A stretch of 64,000 nucleotides of DNA from Rhinopithecus roxellana (GCF_007565055.1 NC_044550.1:88626174-88690173); one strand, 5' to 3'; counted from the first letter of the stretch, positions 41,425-55,347 are shown. Numbers and translations: made by a program. The notes: a model not told the origin generated them from the letters alone.

Positions 41425-42572
41425 CAGATACACCTATGTGCTGCCTTACAAGAAACTCACTTCAGCTTTAGGGACACACACAGGTTAAAAGTGAAGGGCT
41501 GGAAAAAGACATTCTATGCAAATCGTAATCAGAAGAGAGCAGGGATGGCTATACATCAGACAAAATAGACTCTACATCAACCACTGTGACAAGAGACAGG
41601 AGGGTCACTATATAATTATAAAAGTATCCGCTTATCAAGAGGATATAACAATTGTAAATATTTATGCACCCAACATCAAAGCACCTAAATATATAAAGCA
41701 AATATTAACGTAACTGAAAGGAGATATAGACAGCAATGCAATAGTAGTAGGGGACTTTAGTACCTCACTTTCAACAGTGGATACATCATCTAATGGAAAA
41801 TCAATAAGGACACAGCAGACATGAACAAACTGTAGACCAAATGAACCTAACAGACATATTCAGAACATTCCATCCAGTAGCAGTGGAATACACATTCTTT
41901 TCAGACACCCACAGAGCATCCTCCAGGATAGATCATACGTTAGACCACAAAACAAGTCTTAACAAACTTGATAAGACTGAAAATAATATCAGGTACCTTT
42001 TCTGACCACAACAGTATGAAACTAGAAATCAATACCAGGAGGAAAATTGGGAAATTCACAAATATGTGGAAATTAAACAATGCACTCTTGAACAACCAGT
42101 GGATCAAAGAAGAAATCAAAAGGGGCATAAAAAAGTCTTGAGAAAAATGAAAATGGAAATATACAGGTATCAAAACTTATGGAATGCCGCTAAAGCAAAT
42201 CTAAGAGGGAAGTTTATAGTAATAAACACCTACATTCAGAAAAAAGAAAGATCTTAATGAACAACCTAACTTTACACCTAAGCCCAAAGTTAGCAGAAAG
42301 AAGAAAATAAAGATTAGAACAGAAATAAATGAAATAGATACTAGAAGAACAAAAGAAAAGATCAACAAAACTAAGAGTTGAACAAAATTCAACTCTTAGC
42401 TAGAGTAATAAAAACAGAAAAGACTCAAATAAATAAAATTATAGATAAGGAAGATATTACAACTGATATCACAGAAATACAAAGGATCATAAGAGACTAC
42501 TGTGAAAATTATATTCCAACAAGTTGGATAACCTAAAAGAAATGAAGAAATTCCTAGAATCATACAACCAAC

Positions 42573-42970
42573 TATCTTAGTTTGTTTTCTGATGTTTATA
42601 ATAGAATATCTGAAACTGGGTAACTTATAAAAAATAGGAATTTATTTTCTACAGTTAAGAGGCTGAGAAGTCCAGGGTCAAGGGGGTGCATCTGATGAAG
42701 GTCCTCTGCAGAATTCTGAAGCAGTACAGAGCATCACATGACCAGGGTGTTGAGCATGCTAGCTCCAATCTCTCTTCTTCTTATACAGCCACGAGTGCCA
42801 CTCCCATGATAACCCATTAATCCATTAACCCATTAATAGATTAATCCATTCATGAAAACAGAGTCCTCATCATCCAATCACTTTTTAAAGGCCCAGCCTC
42901 TCAATATTGCCACATTGGGGTGAAAGTTTCAACATGAGTTTTGAAAGGGACAAATATTCAAACCATAGCA
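42573..42970 (-). mobile_element. MaLR LTR (MSTD/MLT1A-like), minus strand, inside L1
   Basis: Begins 'tatcttagtttgttttctga', ends 'aaccatagca'. 'cagttaagaggctgagaag', 'gtgatgct..'-equivalent and 'caatattgccacattggggtgaaag' match antisense MaLR. A CCATTAA repeat cluster lies at about 42812-42853. Duplications ccaac (42568-42572) and cctac (42971-42975) differ by one base; L1 text resumes directly. Confidence 0.88.
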
Positions 42971-43296
42971 CCTACAAAGACTGACTCATGAAGAAACAGA
43001 AAATCTGAACAGACCATAATAAGTAAGGACTTTAAGTCAGTGATTAAAAACTTCCCAACAAAGAAAAGGCAAGGACCTGATGGCTTCACTGGTGAATTCT
43101 GCCAAATATTTAAGGAAAATCAAACCAATCCTTCTCAAACTCTTCCCAAAAAATTGAAGAAGAAAGAGCACTTCCAAAGTCACTATGAGGCCAACATTAC
43201 CCTGACAGCAAAGCCAGACAAGGACACTGCAAGGAAAAAAAAATATGAAAGAATATTCCTGATGCACATAGATGCAAAAATCCTCAACAAAATACT

Positions 43297-44477
43297 GACA
43301 ACTCTAGCAAAAATGGACAAATGTAATTACATCAACTTAAAAAGTGTCTGTACAGCAAAGAAAACAATCAAAGAAATGAAGGGACAGCCCACAGAATGGG
43401 AGAAAATATTTGCAAACTACCCACCTGACAAGGAATTAATAACCAGAATATTTAAGGGGCTAAAATAACTCTATAGGAAAAATATAATCCAATTTAAAAA
43501 TGGGCAAAAGATCTGAATAGACATTTCTCAGAAGAAGACATACCAGTAGCAAACACGTATATGAAAAGGTGCACAACATCACTGATCATCAAAGAAAAGT
43601 AAATCAAACTATAATGAGATATCATATCACCTTGGTCAAAATGGCTTTTACCCAAAAGAGGCAATAATGAATGCTGGTGAGGATGTGGAGAAAAGGGAAC
43701 TCTCTTCCGCTGTTGATAGGAAGCTAAATTAGTGCAGCCACTATGGAGAATGTATGGGGATTCCTCAAAAAAACTAAAAGTAGAGCTTTCATATGATCCA
43801 ACAATCCCACTACTGGGTATATACACAAAAGAGAGGAAATAAGTGTATCAGAGAGATATCTGCACTCCCATGTTTATTGCAGCATTATTTATAATAGCCA
43901 AGATTTGGAAACAACCTAAGTGCCCATCATCAGACAAATGGATAAAGAAAATATATATACATACAACTGAGTACTATTCAGTCATAAAAAAGAATGAGAT
44001 CTTATCATTTGCAACAACATGGATAGAACTGGAGATCACTATGTTAAGTGAAATAAACCAGGCACAGAGTAAAACTTTGAATGTTCTCACTTATTTGTGG
44101 GAACTAAAAACTTTAAAACAATTGAACTCATATAGATAGAGAGTAGAATGATGGTTACCAGAGGCTGGGAAGATTAGAGGAGGACAGGAGGAAGAGAGGA
44201 TGGTTAATGCATACAAAAATATTATTCAAAGGAATAAGATCTAGTATTTGATAGCACAGCAGGGTGACCATAGTCAACAATAACTTATTGTACATTTAAA
44301 AATAAGTAAAAGAGTATAACTGGATTGTTTGTAACACAAAGAAAGGATAATTGCTTGAGGTGATGCATACTTGACTTGCCCTGAGGTGATTATTACACAT
44401 TATATGCTTGTATCAAAATATCTCATGTGCCCCATAACAATATACACCTACTATTTACCCATAAATATTAAAAATTA
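43297..44477 (+). mobile_element. 5'-truncated L1 (L1MA/L1PB-like) inserted in the older L1
   Basis: A second ORF2 C-terminus plus 3' UTR ('caaaaatggacaaatg', 'gagatatctgcactcccatg', 'tatacacctactatttaccc', AT-rich tail) interrupts the outer L1 at 'caacaaaatact', which resumes after it as 'aaatactagcaaaccaaata'. Short duplication aaaatact at 43289-43296 and 44478-44485. A 98-codon frame (43843-44139) preserves the ORF2 C-terminal part. Confidence 0.87.
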
Positions 44478-45244
44478 AAAATACTAGCAAACCAAATACA
44501 AAAGCATATTAAAAGGATCATACACCATGATCAAATGGCTTTATCCCAGGGATACAAGGATGGTTCAATATATGCAGATCAATAAATGATGGTTCAATAT
44601 ATGTAAATTGGTAAATATAATACACCACATTCACAGAATGAAGGATAAAAATCATATAATCATCTCACTAGATACAGAAAGAGCATTTGATAAAATTCAA
44701 CATTATTTCATGATTTTTAAAACTTGTAAAAAATTAGTTATAGAAGGTAAGCAACTCAATATAATAATGACCATATATGACAAGCCCTCAGCTAACATCA
44801 TACTCAACAGTGAGCAACAGAAAGCTTTTCCTCTAAGATGAGAAACAAGACAAAAATACCAACTCTTGCCACTTTTATTCTACATAGTACTGTAAATCCT
44901 AGACAGAACAATTAGGCAAGAAAAAGACATGAAGGGCATCCAAATTAGAAAGAAAGAGATAAAATTGTCTTTGTTTGCAGATGGCATGATCTTATATATA
45001 GGAAAGTCTGAAGACTCCACTAAAAAGCAGTTAGAAATAATAAATAAATTTAAAGTTGTAAAATATGAAACCAATATACAAGTCAGAACATGTCTATACA
45101 CAACAAACTATCCAAAAGAAAAATGATGAAATCAATCCAATTTACAATAGCATCAAAAAATAAAATACTTAGAAATAAATGTAGCCAAGGAGGTAAAAAA
45201 AGTATTCACTGAAAAGTACAAAACATTGATGAAAGAAATTGAAG

Positions 45245-45572
<328 letters not shown>

Positions 45573-46917
45573 GAAAGAAATTGAAGAAGATGCAAATAAG
45601 TAGATATCCTGTGTTCATTGATAAGAGGATTAGAAAAATCAGTATTGTTAAAATATTCATACTGCTAAAAGCAATCTACAGATTCAATGCAATCCCTGTC
45701 AAAATTCCAGTGGCATTTTTCATAGAAATAGAACAATCCTAAAATTCTTATGGAACCACCAAAGGCCCTGAATAGCAAAAGCAACCTTGAGCAAGAGGAA
45801 CAGAGTTGGAGGCATCACATTTTCTGATTTCAAATTATATTACAAAGTTATAGTAATCAAAATAGTATGGTACTGGAATAAAAACAGATACATATATCAG
45901 TGAAACCGAATAGAGAGCTCAGAGAAAAACCCAAGCATATATAGTCAGCTAACTTTTGACAAGGGCATCAAGACTACAGAACAAATAAAGGATAGTCTCT
46001 TCAATCATTGGTGCTGAGGAAACTAAACATTCATGTGCAAAAGAAATGAAAGTGGACATATATCTTAGACCATATACAAAATGGATTAGAGACTTAAACA
46101 TAAGACATAAAACTGTAAAACTTTGACAAGAAAACATAGGGGAAAGTGCTTTGATGTTGGTCTTGGCAATGATAATTTGGGATATGATACTAAAAGCACA
46201 AACAAAAGCAAAAATAAGTAAGACTACATCAAACTAAAAACCCTCTGCACATAAAGGAAATAATGAGTGAAATGAAAAGGCAACCTACAAAATGGGAAAA
46301 AATATTTATAAACCATACATCTGAACAAGAGTTAATATCCAAAACATATAAGAAACTCAAACAACTCAATAGCAAGAAAACAATAACCAATTTTAAAAAG
46401 AGGGTAAAGAACTCGAATAGACATTTCTCAAAAGAATACACACAAATGGCCAACAGGGATATTAAGAAGTATTCAACATCACTAATTATCAGGTAAATGC
46501 AAATCAAGGCCACAATGAGATACCACATCACACTTGTTAAGATGGCTGTCATAAAAAAAAAAAAAAAAGGAAGAAGGATCAATGTCAAAGAGTATGTGAA
46601 GAAAAGGGAACACTGATACACTGTTGGTGGAAATGTAAATTGGCATAGCCATTACAAAAAAAAGAGTATGGAGGTTCCCTAAAACTTTTTAAATAGAACT
46701 ACCATATGATCCAGCAATCCCATTTCTGGATATTTATACAAAAAAAATGAAATCAGTATGTAGAAGAGATACCTGAACTCCCATATTCATTACAGTATCA
46801 TTCACAAATAGCCAAGATATGAAAACAACCTAAATGTCTATTGGCAAATGAATGAATAAAGAAAATATGGTCTATACATGTAATGGAATATTATTCAGCA
46901 TTAAAAAAGAAGAAAAT

Positions 46918-47217
46918 ATTCTTTGGGAGGCGAGGTGGGCAAATCACTTGAGGTCAGGAGTTCGAGACCAGCCGGGCCAACATGGCAAAACCCCATCTAT
47001 CTCTACTAAAAATACCAAAAAAAAAAAAAAAATTAGCCGAGCATAGTGATGAACACCTGTAATCCCAGCTATTTGGAAGGCTGAGGCACAAGAATCACTT
47101 GAACCCAGGAGGCAGATGTTGCAGTGAGACAGTGAGCCAAGATCATGCCACTGCATTCCAGCCTAGGCAACAGAGCAAGACTCTGCCTCAAAAAAAAAAA
47201 AAAAAAAAAAAAAAAAA
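46918..47217 (+). mobile_element. 5'-truncated AluS-like element inside L1
   Basis: Starts inside the left arm ('ctttgggaggcgaggtgggc'), with an expanded middle A-run (47016-47031) and a long A-tail (47191-47217). The L1 resumes as 'ggaaatcctgccatttgc'. The left and right target sequences (agaagaaaat, aaaaggaaat) are similar. Confidence 0.92.
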
Positions 47218-47489
47218 GGAAATCCTGCCATTTGCTATAACATGGATAGACTTGGAGAACATTATATGTTGAATCTAAAATAAGCAAACTCATAGAGGCA
47301 GAGAGTAGAATGGTAGTTGCCAGGGGCTAAAGGTGGGGAAAATGGAGAGTTGATGGCCAAAGATTACAATGTTTCAGTTATGCAAGATAAGTTCTGGAGA
47401 TTTAATGTGTAGCATGGCAACTATAGCTAACAGTACTGTATTGTATACTTAAAATTTTCTAAGAGGTTCTTAAGTCTTATTACCACAAG

Positions 47490-47513
47490 AATAATAATAA
47501 TAATAATAATTAT
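47490..47513 (+). repeat. (AAT)n microsatellite in L1 3' UTR
   Basis: About seven aat units followed by 'attattata', within the 3' UTR of the outer L1. Confidence 0.9.
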
Positions 47514-47690
47514 TATAACAATAAGGGGATAGGAGAAATCTTTAGGAGGTGTTGGATATGCCTTTGGACATGATGGTGGTGATGGTTTCATAGGTATATA
47601 TTTATCCTCAAACTCAGAGTTGTATACACTAAGTATGTACAGCTTTTTACATGTCAATCACACCTCAATAAAGTGATTTAAAAATACATA

Positions 47691-49729
47691 TTTGCTTTTC
47701 AGATTTAAAAGCCAGTTAATTCTCCTGATCAGCAGTTTATTTTAACCCTTGAAAGATACATGGAATATTTTCAAGGCAATGGATATAGAAGATTTTAATT
47801 TGTATATCAAACTGAAATTTCATGCTATACCATAGATATTTGCCAATTCAGATTATTGGAATTGTGTATTTTTTAAAAAGCCATACCAGTACCTTGGCAG
47901 GAAGTATTAGGCAGAGAGAGTCAGGGCATAGCCAAGTGGAGTGCCGCAGAGTCCCACAGCAACACCATTCAAGCCCACACTTGCAGATGGGCGAGACCAA
48001 CTCATCTGTGTCCTTCTCTGATCTTGCCTGGTTCTTGCATTGGTGGATCTGAGCCTGCTAGTGAGCACACCCATCACTGTCCCTGAGAACCACTAGGATA
48101 AATGAGGAAGGATATTCAGAACACTACCTCATTACTGCTTAGATTTCTCCTCCCAGCCAGTCAGCACCGAAACCAGCTTAATGTCTGCACATAAAAAAAG
48201 GCAGAGTGAAATGCTTTCCTCGGCTTCTCCCCACCTCCACCTTGTCCTAAAGAATGACTAAGCCTTTCTGTTCTCCACCTCAACTTGATTAGGGGAGGGA
48301 GAAAAATTACTTCGTTGTGTTTTAGAAATTTCTCTTAATAAAAAGAAAAGAAAAGAAAAAATAAATAGCCTAGGCCAATCCTGAAATTGCTGGAGCTCAG
48401 CATGCTGATGCCAAAATCGTGTAGCAAAAATCAGCAGCAATGATAGCTCTGTTAACTACCATGAACATCCAGGACCATACAATGAAAGGAAGAATAAAGC
48501 CAAGTGAATGTGGATGGGCAGAGAAATAGATTTAACTTAATTTGGAAAAATCAAGGAATATAACATTTCTTGCATTTGTCTCATGACCACTTCTTACCTA
48601 AGGTTAAAAAAAAAAAAAATCTACCTCAGTTTATTGTTCTTACCTTTTCAAAGTAGACAATTTCAACTTAAATTTCATGTCACACAATTTCTTTTAACTG
48701 CAAAATTCTGAAGCCTTTTTTAAATAACATAGGGAAATATCTAACTTAAAGTTCGGAACTAGAGCGTCCATAATTTGCTTCTAAACAAAGAAAAGCTGTT
48801 CAGCTTGTAACCACAGTATATTGAAACAATTGAAATAACTTTCAGTAGTTAAGTAGAAGGCATACATTAACTTAGAGATTCTTTAAGAACTATATGTATT
48901 TCTGGATTAAAGTAGTTTATGTAAACTAGTTCAGTAACTATTTTACCAGGACGCAATACGGCATTCTGCAAAATTCATTACTCCTATGACTATAAAGTCC
49001 TGTTCAAGAGACCTTCACAATTATATTTGCTTCACACACTAAAATGACAACGTAATCTAATAGTAAGTGTTAATTTAGAGTTAAAGATGTAATAGGCCCA
49101 GGTTTGGTCCCAACAATGGAGCTTGGCTTTAGGTCTTCATAGCACCACTTACTAAAATCACTGGGCCTCATCTATTCTATTTAAAATAGACCTCTTATTC
49201 CCACTCAAAACAGACAATGCAAAAACACATATTTTCTTCTTCTACACATAGATATTTTCCTCCATTGCTCCCTGTATTACTGGTTTAAGACAACATTTAT
49301 TCTTAAAATTACTTCACCGATTCCTAGGACATGTTTTCCCACAATAAACAATTAAAAAGATAAAACAGTCTTAATCTTGGGTCACTGATTCATCTTCTTC
49401 TAGACCATGCTGATTTCTTTTTAGCATCTGGCACATGACCCAGTGATTATTTTTAATGACTTTCAAAATACATTTTTCTGTAAATCAAATAAATACATTT
49501 TTCCTCTAAAGCCCCCTTGCATGACTATTGTGGTTTGTCCTCCAAAGTGCAACTTCAAAAGCCACCATAGGAGGAATTCTCCTTGTTTTTGTCTAATGAT
49601 CAGTACTGATGGTTATTCTTTAGCAACTTGGATTTAGCCACTTAAAGAAGGAATGAGACCTATGCCTGAAGACAAACATTCTGTATTATTTTTTCATCTC
49701 ATAAATGAGACAAGAAAGATCTCAACTCC
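47691..49729. other. Apparently single-copy DNA
   Basis: Two kilobases without a recognised transposon. 47880-48240 is relatively GC-rich but has no exon-like frame with splice signals that I can defend. A14 run at about 48607 and aaaag repeats at 48341-48360. Confidence 0.4.
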
Positions 49730-49737
49730 TTCTAGAC

Positions 49738-49897
49738 CAGTGGTTCCCAAACTTGAACGTGTATCAGAATCATCTAGAGGGCTTGTTAAACCATGTGTCC
49801 CTGGGCCCACCCTAGGGTTGTGCTTCAGCCCCGGGAGTTGCAGCCTGAGAATCTGTATTTCTGATCAGTTCCCAGGACCACGCCATGAGAACCACTG
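49738..49897 (+). mobile_element. MER5A (non-autonomous hAT-Charlie)
   Basis: Ends 'cagtggttcccaaacttgaa' and 'atgagaaccactg' are the MER5A terminal inverted repeats, with 'atcagaatcatctagagggcttgtta' and 'cctgagaatctgtatttctga' inside. The 8-bp duplications ttctagac (49730-49737) and gtctagac (49898-49905) match at seven of eight positions, as expected for hAT insertion. Confidence 0.95.
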
Positions 49898-49905
49898 GTC
49901 TAGAC

Positions 49906-52849
49906 TATCTGAGCGGTCCAGTCAAAAAAACCAAAATTGTTACAAAAACAACTTTTAAGTCACTATTAGAGAAAACTAAGACATTCAGACTACTAGCTCT
50001 AAAATTTATCTTATCAGAACCTCAATGTTTCTTAGAGGAATTTTAGTAAACAATAGTATTATATTCGTTTTTTAAATGTCAAAAATTTGTCTAACATCAT
50101 TATACTGAATCTGCTTTTGCCTTCATATCGGAGAGTTTAAGCGCTGCTATTTTTTTTAGTTTAGCTTGTAGACAATTTTTCAAAGAACGTATGTGCATTT
50201 CTTTTTAGAATAACATATGATTAAATATGCTGTTTTACCTTTTAAAAGCAACTAAATTAAAATTTACTTCACATATGTTTATAGATTTTCCAAAAATTCC
50301 AAGGCAAACTCAAACTGCATAGAAAGTTAATTTTTTCTAAATTCATCCATGAGTATATGGGTATAGTTTACTATCAATTATGCATACCTCTTATTAAAAT
50401 AAAACCACATTCTAAAAAATTTCCAGTTGGCACTGTTTATTCTATCACCATTTATTTGATCTAATAAACAGCATCTAAGGAAAAATCCATTTACCTCAGA
50501 GAACTATACACCTACTATATGAGAGAATAATTAAGATGAGTATTGCAATAAAACAGTATTGTACATTAGTTTCCTAATGTTATGGTATAAATTAATGTCC
50601 AAAGGAAATACTTTTTATTCATTAAAGATTTGAAACTACAAATTATTTAACATATGTGCTAAGAAGCTATTTGTAACTGGTTTTAGGCTCTGTGTATTTT
50701 TATGTTCATTGAAGCACTTTTTATAAAGAACACGTGCTTGTTTACTGCCACTGGCTGTTCAACTCTCTGAAAACTAGCTCCTCTGCTGCATACTGACTAG
50801 TACAAATTCTTTTGTAAAAAGATTACTTTTTAGGACTTTAGGGTTTTTTTTTCTTATTGTTTATTTAATGTTCAAGCATAGTTTTAATAACAACCCTGCT
50901 CAGAAACTCATTTTAATGATGCTAGGAGTACCAATTCTCCCAGTCTTTCAGAAGGATGTAAATTACTAGTGTGATGTGGAGACTTACAAAGCCTTTGGGC
51001 ACAATGAACAAACATGAGAAAATTGCTGGAGGTAAAGAATAGCTACTGTTACCGGACAGAAGGGAAAAATGGCAAATCCAGTAATGGTCATGATGGAGAT
51101 GCAAGTAAATAGAGCTTGCCATCGATTCACTAATTTGACAAAGTGCACCTAGATTTATCATCTTTCCAACCCTGCTCTTTCTAATCTTTTAATGCATTAC
51201 CATCATCCAAGGCTCCTTTCTTCTAGGACAGTAACTGGGCATACAGAATAGTACCAGTATAATACCCAGTACAATACCAGACAGTGTCCAAAGTATCCCA
51301 TCAGCTGGTTAAAATAGTCTCAAACACAGAGGCCTGGCACACGAAATCAGCCCATTTAGCACCCACTTCCAGAGACCCATCCTCCTCCCACCTGCCCTTC
51401 TTTTCACTTTATTGCTCAATAATGTCCAATAGTCTTCTAAGCTTTTGTTAAGTCTCTGTTGATCCTTGGTGTTTCCAATTTTTACTGCCCTAATTCTACT
51501 TGTCTTTATTCTGTGGTTCAGCCCTTTGTACCATGACTGATGCTGCTATGTCCTCCTCACCAGCTCCCTTTGGTTCCAACACTTACATACATCTTACAAT
51601 ATTTCACCCAGAAAATGTTTTCTTATGTACCCTTATAGCAGATCTGGTAAGATATTTGACCCTAACAAACATGTGACTATTAAATATATTTATAGATGGG
51701 CAAATTGTGGAGACAACCCAGCTTCGTATTTCACAAGGTGGACAGCAAGCAGTAAACATGATAGGAATGAGGAACTACCAAAACCTATCCACTAGGTTCT
51801 TACAACCAGACCCAGTTATGTATTGTGTTTAGTTAGTCTCTGGAAAATACAATCACTGAGAAATTCCCTGTAACTATTGCATGACATGTAAACATGACCA
51901 ATAGTCAGTTATCTGGGAAATCATTTAGAAATTCCAGGGACTCCAATTTGAACTCCAGTAATTCTAAAGGAAGATTAAATGAGAAAAAGGAGACACATTT
52001 TTGTTTTCACAACTAGGATTTCTTATTCTGACATCTTTTTAGTTCAGTAGCACAGCCTGAAGAGTGTTATCTCACCAGGAGGAAAGTAAGATGACAAAAT
52101 TGATCTGTCTTCACAAAGCAAAATTATAAACTTAATTACATAATTATTTTTAATATGTGCATTTATAACTTGTGATAATAGCAGTTACATTTCATGTTCT
52201 TTGCAAGCTTCATATGCACCAGTTCATAAAGCCTAACAATATTCTCGTTCAACGTACAATAGTTAATGATCCATTTGCTTGCCATTTGTCTTTTCCTTTG
52301 CCAGTCTTTCTTTTTCTCAGTACTCATCCATCCTGTTACCCAAAAAAGGCATATTCTGCAATATTCACTTTAGAGGTGGCCAGTTCAAATCAGTGCAAAG
52401 GAAGGATCTTCCAGAGTGTAGACAAAGGGCCATAATTAAAAATTAATTGGGCAGCCCCTGCTAGGGAACAGTCTCTGGGCCTAATTAAGGAATATTTCCC
52501 ATCCTCAGGTTAAAGAGCCTTACCTTGTTCTACCCAGCAGGATTTTCTAGGCTTCTCTTTTCTAATCAGAATGTTATTACAGTTATTTGTAACTCTTGTG
52601 GAACATAGAGCAGGGCAGATACCTTATCTTTTTAGTTCACAGATATTAAATCAAGAGAATTCACATCTAGATGTCATGTAGGAGCCACGTACTATGTATC
52701 ACCCAAAGATCCTGAAGTGTGAGCTTGACACTGTGACTAGGTGTAACTTCCAGAATATCTCTCTTGAAAAAGAGGTTACTGTATTATGCCTAGAGATCAG
52801 AAAGGCAGACTGCAGTTATCCTTAGTAATGTTCATCAAAATACTTCTAG
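49906..52849. other. Apparently single-copy intergenic DNA
   Basis: About 2.9 kb without a named element or gene. AT-rich. 51340-51400 is the most GC-rich stretch. Open frames up to 87 codons (52172-52435) have no recognisable domain. Confidence 0.4.
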
Positions 52850-53180
52850 CTCTCCTTCTTCCAGGCTCAGGGATGGATTGTCCTTTCACTATCACTTTGA
52901 AGTTAGGCCAATGAAATTTAAGCAGACATGCTGTGGATCCCTTCCAGACAGAATTCGCCATGTTTCCTGTGTCCTGCCTTGACAGTCATGGATGTGTGTG
53001 TCAATATAGAATTTCCATCAGCCTGGTGCCTAAGAGACTATGGTGATCAGAGCCCTCCACTGACTTATGATAACCATGATGGTCATGTAAAATGAGAAAT
53101 AAATTTCATTGACTTAAGCAACTGAGGTTCTGTGGTTGTATTTTTTCCACAGATCATCTAACCTATACAACTGATAAGCC
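52850..53180 (+). mobile_element. MLT1-type LTR (ERVL-MaLR), older subfamily, plus strand
   Basis: 'aggccaatgaaatttaagcag', 'tccatcagcctggtgcctaagagac', 'gaaataaatttcattgactta', 'gcaactgaggttctgtggttg' and 'cagatcatctaacctatac' match the 3' half of a diverged MLT1 LTR. Ends not resolved. Confidence 0.7.
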
Positions 53181-53699
53181 TTCTAAAAGCAAAAGGAAGA
53201 AAACAACTTTGTTAATCAAGGCCTCTTCTGCAAAGTTCACCATAGGTCAGAAAATATTTCTTATAGCATTGCAAGAAGCCAAATCTGTACCCAAATCAAA
53301 AGTTAGCACTACCTGGAAGGAGCCAAAGAAATGAGGAAACCCTGACTTCCCAGTCTTTATCCAAGATGCCCCACAGGGCAACCTTGGAATTATAGAGGTA
53401 ACAAGCCCCTGTTCCTCAAGTGTCAATCCCTGGAATGTGGCAGATTAGCTCTGCACATGAAACCATCTGTTACTCCCCTTGTCTTGAAGCAGAAGCCAAG
53501 ATAGCAGCCTTTAAACTAAGGCTTAGGGCCTCTAACAGATGCTAACAGGGAGACATACAAAGGCAGTACCTAGATTCATTGACCATGACTCAAAACACTG
53601 GTTAATAGCTAACAGAATGCATTGCTGTTTGAAGCTACTGTGTCCTACATGATTTTGAAGGACTTGTGCTATCAGAGAGACCCTGAGCCTGGACTAGAT
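53181..53699. other. Unassigned
   Basis: No gene or named repeat seen. Confidence 0.4.
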
Positions 53700-53990
53700 C
53701 AGTGGTTCCCAAATCACGGTCCACAGACAGGGTCTGTGGGACTTTCTGTTCATCTGCAATGAAATAAGAAAAATAAGGACAATTTAGTCATTTTTAGTGA
53801 AACTAAATATATTCTGTTTAGAGGACTGTGTTTGAACATTATAACTTTCCTAATTTTGTGATATTAAAATGTCTTTACATTTATCAAATGATGGTAAAAG
53901 ATAAATGGTAGGGCCTTTATTGTTGCTATTAATGTTTTTATTTGACAAAATAAAGTTTGGTAACCTTATGTTGTCCCCATTGTTTTATTA
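53700..53990 (+). mobile_element. hAT-Charlie-type element, one end recognisable
   Basis: Starts with 'cagtggttcccaaatcacgg', the hAT-Charlie terminal repeat; following text ('ttctgttcatctgcaatgaa', 'aatttagtcatttttagtgaaa') is a repeat I recall but cannot name. The far end is degraded. Confidence 0.5.
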
Positions 53991-54150
53991 AAATTTGACT
54001 TAATTATGGAAACTATTGTTTTTACATGACCATCAGGTTAAAACTACTGAAGCTCTATAAATCTTTATATGTAGGACATCCTATGGTTATGTTTAATATG
54101 ATAAAGTATAACTTGATGGAATCTTGAAACCTCTTGCCCCATCCTCTAGA

Positions 54151-54621
54151 ACTGCACCATCCAACGGGGTAACAACCAGCCACATGCAGCTACTGAACTC
54201 TTGAAATGTAGTTGCTCCAAATTGTGCTGCATAGTAAAATACATACTGAATTTCAAAGATAAATAATAAACTTTAGTTATTTGAGAAATCTCCAAACTGC
54301 TCTCCACAGTGGCTGAACTAATTTACATTCCCAATGGATTCATTCACACTCTAAACATCAGCATCACACAATATACCTTTGTAACAATCCTGCACATGTA
54401 CCTCTTATCTCATTAATAATTTATCTCATTAATAAAAAATATCTCTTTAATAATTTTTATATTGATCAGATGTTGAAGTGGTAATATTTTTAATATCCTG
54501 AGTTAAATAACATTTATTATTAAAAGTGATTCATCTGTTTCTTTTTACTTTTTAAGTATGGCTTCTAGAAAACTTTAAATTGCATCTGTAGCTCACATTG
54601 TATTTCTATTGGACATCCCTG
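54151..54621 (-). mobile_element. hAT-Charlie element (MER33-like) interrupted by an L1 fragment
   Basis: Left part 'ctgcaccatccaacgggg ... ccagccacatgcagctactgaac ... gaaatgtagttgctcc' and right part 'atcttattgatcagatgttgaag'-like text to 'tttctattggacatccctg' form the two ends of one hAT family, which I believe is MER33. 54282-54403 between them is L1-derived. Confidence 0.7.
54282..54403 (+). mobile_element. Tiny 5'-inverted L1 insertion
   Basis: 54284-54336 is antisense ORF2 ('aactgctctccacagtggctgaactaatttacattccca'), while 54345-54403 is sense 3' UTR ('cagcatcacacaatatacct', 'aacaatcctgcacatgtacc'). Followed by two copies of ttatctcattaataa (54404-54436), perhaps the decayed duplication or a local tandem repeat. 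Confidence 0.7.
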
Positions 54622-54906
54622 TTCTAATGTCAGTGTGTTCATGATTAACCACTATTAAGATTATGTTCTTTCTGGTAATATATTGTGTTTGCATGCCTTC
54701 TCAGTCACACAGACCATAATAGCTGACTTACTTCTGTTACTCAATAGCCTCATTTACCTGGAGTCTCTGCTCTTTCTCATCTTTTGTATCATATGGTCAT
54801 GAAACTAGTTTTCTTTGTTAGTCTCCTTTTGCTCATATCACTCCATTGCCCAGAAATTGAAGAACAGGGAAGCCTTAGGCACCGGTGGTGAGAATGTAAA
54901 TTAGTA

Positions 54907-55110
54907 CAGCAAGTCCTTACTTAACAGCATGGATAAGTTATTGGAAACTGTGACTTTAAGTTAAAAGACATACTGTATAACAGAACCAATTTTATCATAG
55001 GCTAATTGATGTATAAACAGGAGTTACTTCCTATGGCTTACAGTTTGCAATTTCACTTAAAGCCACAGTTTCCAAGAACCTGTCAGTGGCATTAAATGAG
55101 GAATTGTTAT
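54907..55110. mobile_element. MITE-like DNA transposon (TcMar-Tigger-type) inside L1
   Basis: About 200 nt that splits the L1 phrase 'aaattagta/tagttactgtgg'. Its ends are imperfect inverted repeats of about 50 nt: 'cttggaaactg'-type motif appears as 'attggaaactgtgactttaag' (54950-54970) and, inverted, as 'cttaaagccacagtttccaag' (55057-55077). TA at both borders fits a Tc1/mariner target. Confidence 0.75.
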
Positions 55111-55329
55111 ATAGTTACTGTGGAAAAGAGAATGAAGGTGCCTGAAGAAATTAAAAATAGAACTAACATAGGATCCAGCAATCCCATTACTGGAGATATA
55201 CACAAAGGAAAAGAAATCAGTATGTCAAAGAGATATCTGCTCTTCCATGTTTATTGCAGCACCATCCACAGTAGCCAAGGTATAGACTCAACCTAAAAGC
55301 CCATCTACAGATGATTGAAGAAAACTGTA

Positions 55330-55347
55330 TAGATAGATGGATGGATG

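Noticed and set aside
43040..43468. 142-codon open frame
   Set aside because: A join across two different L1 copies (outer RT region to inner C-terminus); not a real protein.
47880..48240. GC-richer stretch that might be an exon
   Set aside because: No convincing splice sites with an open frame and no recognised protein.
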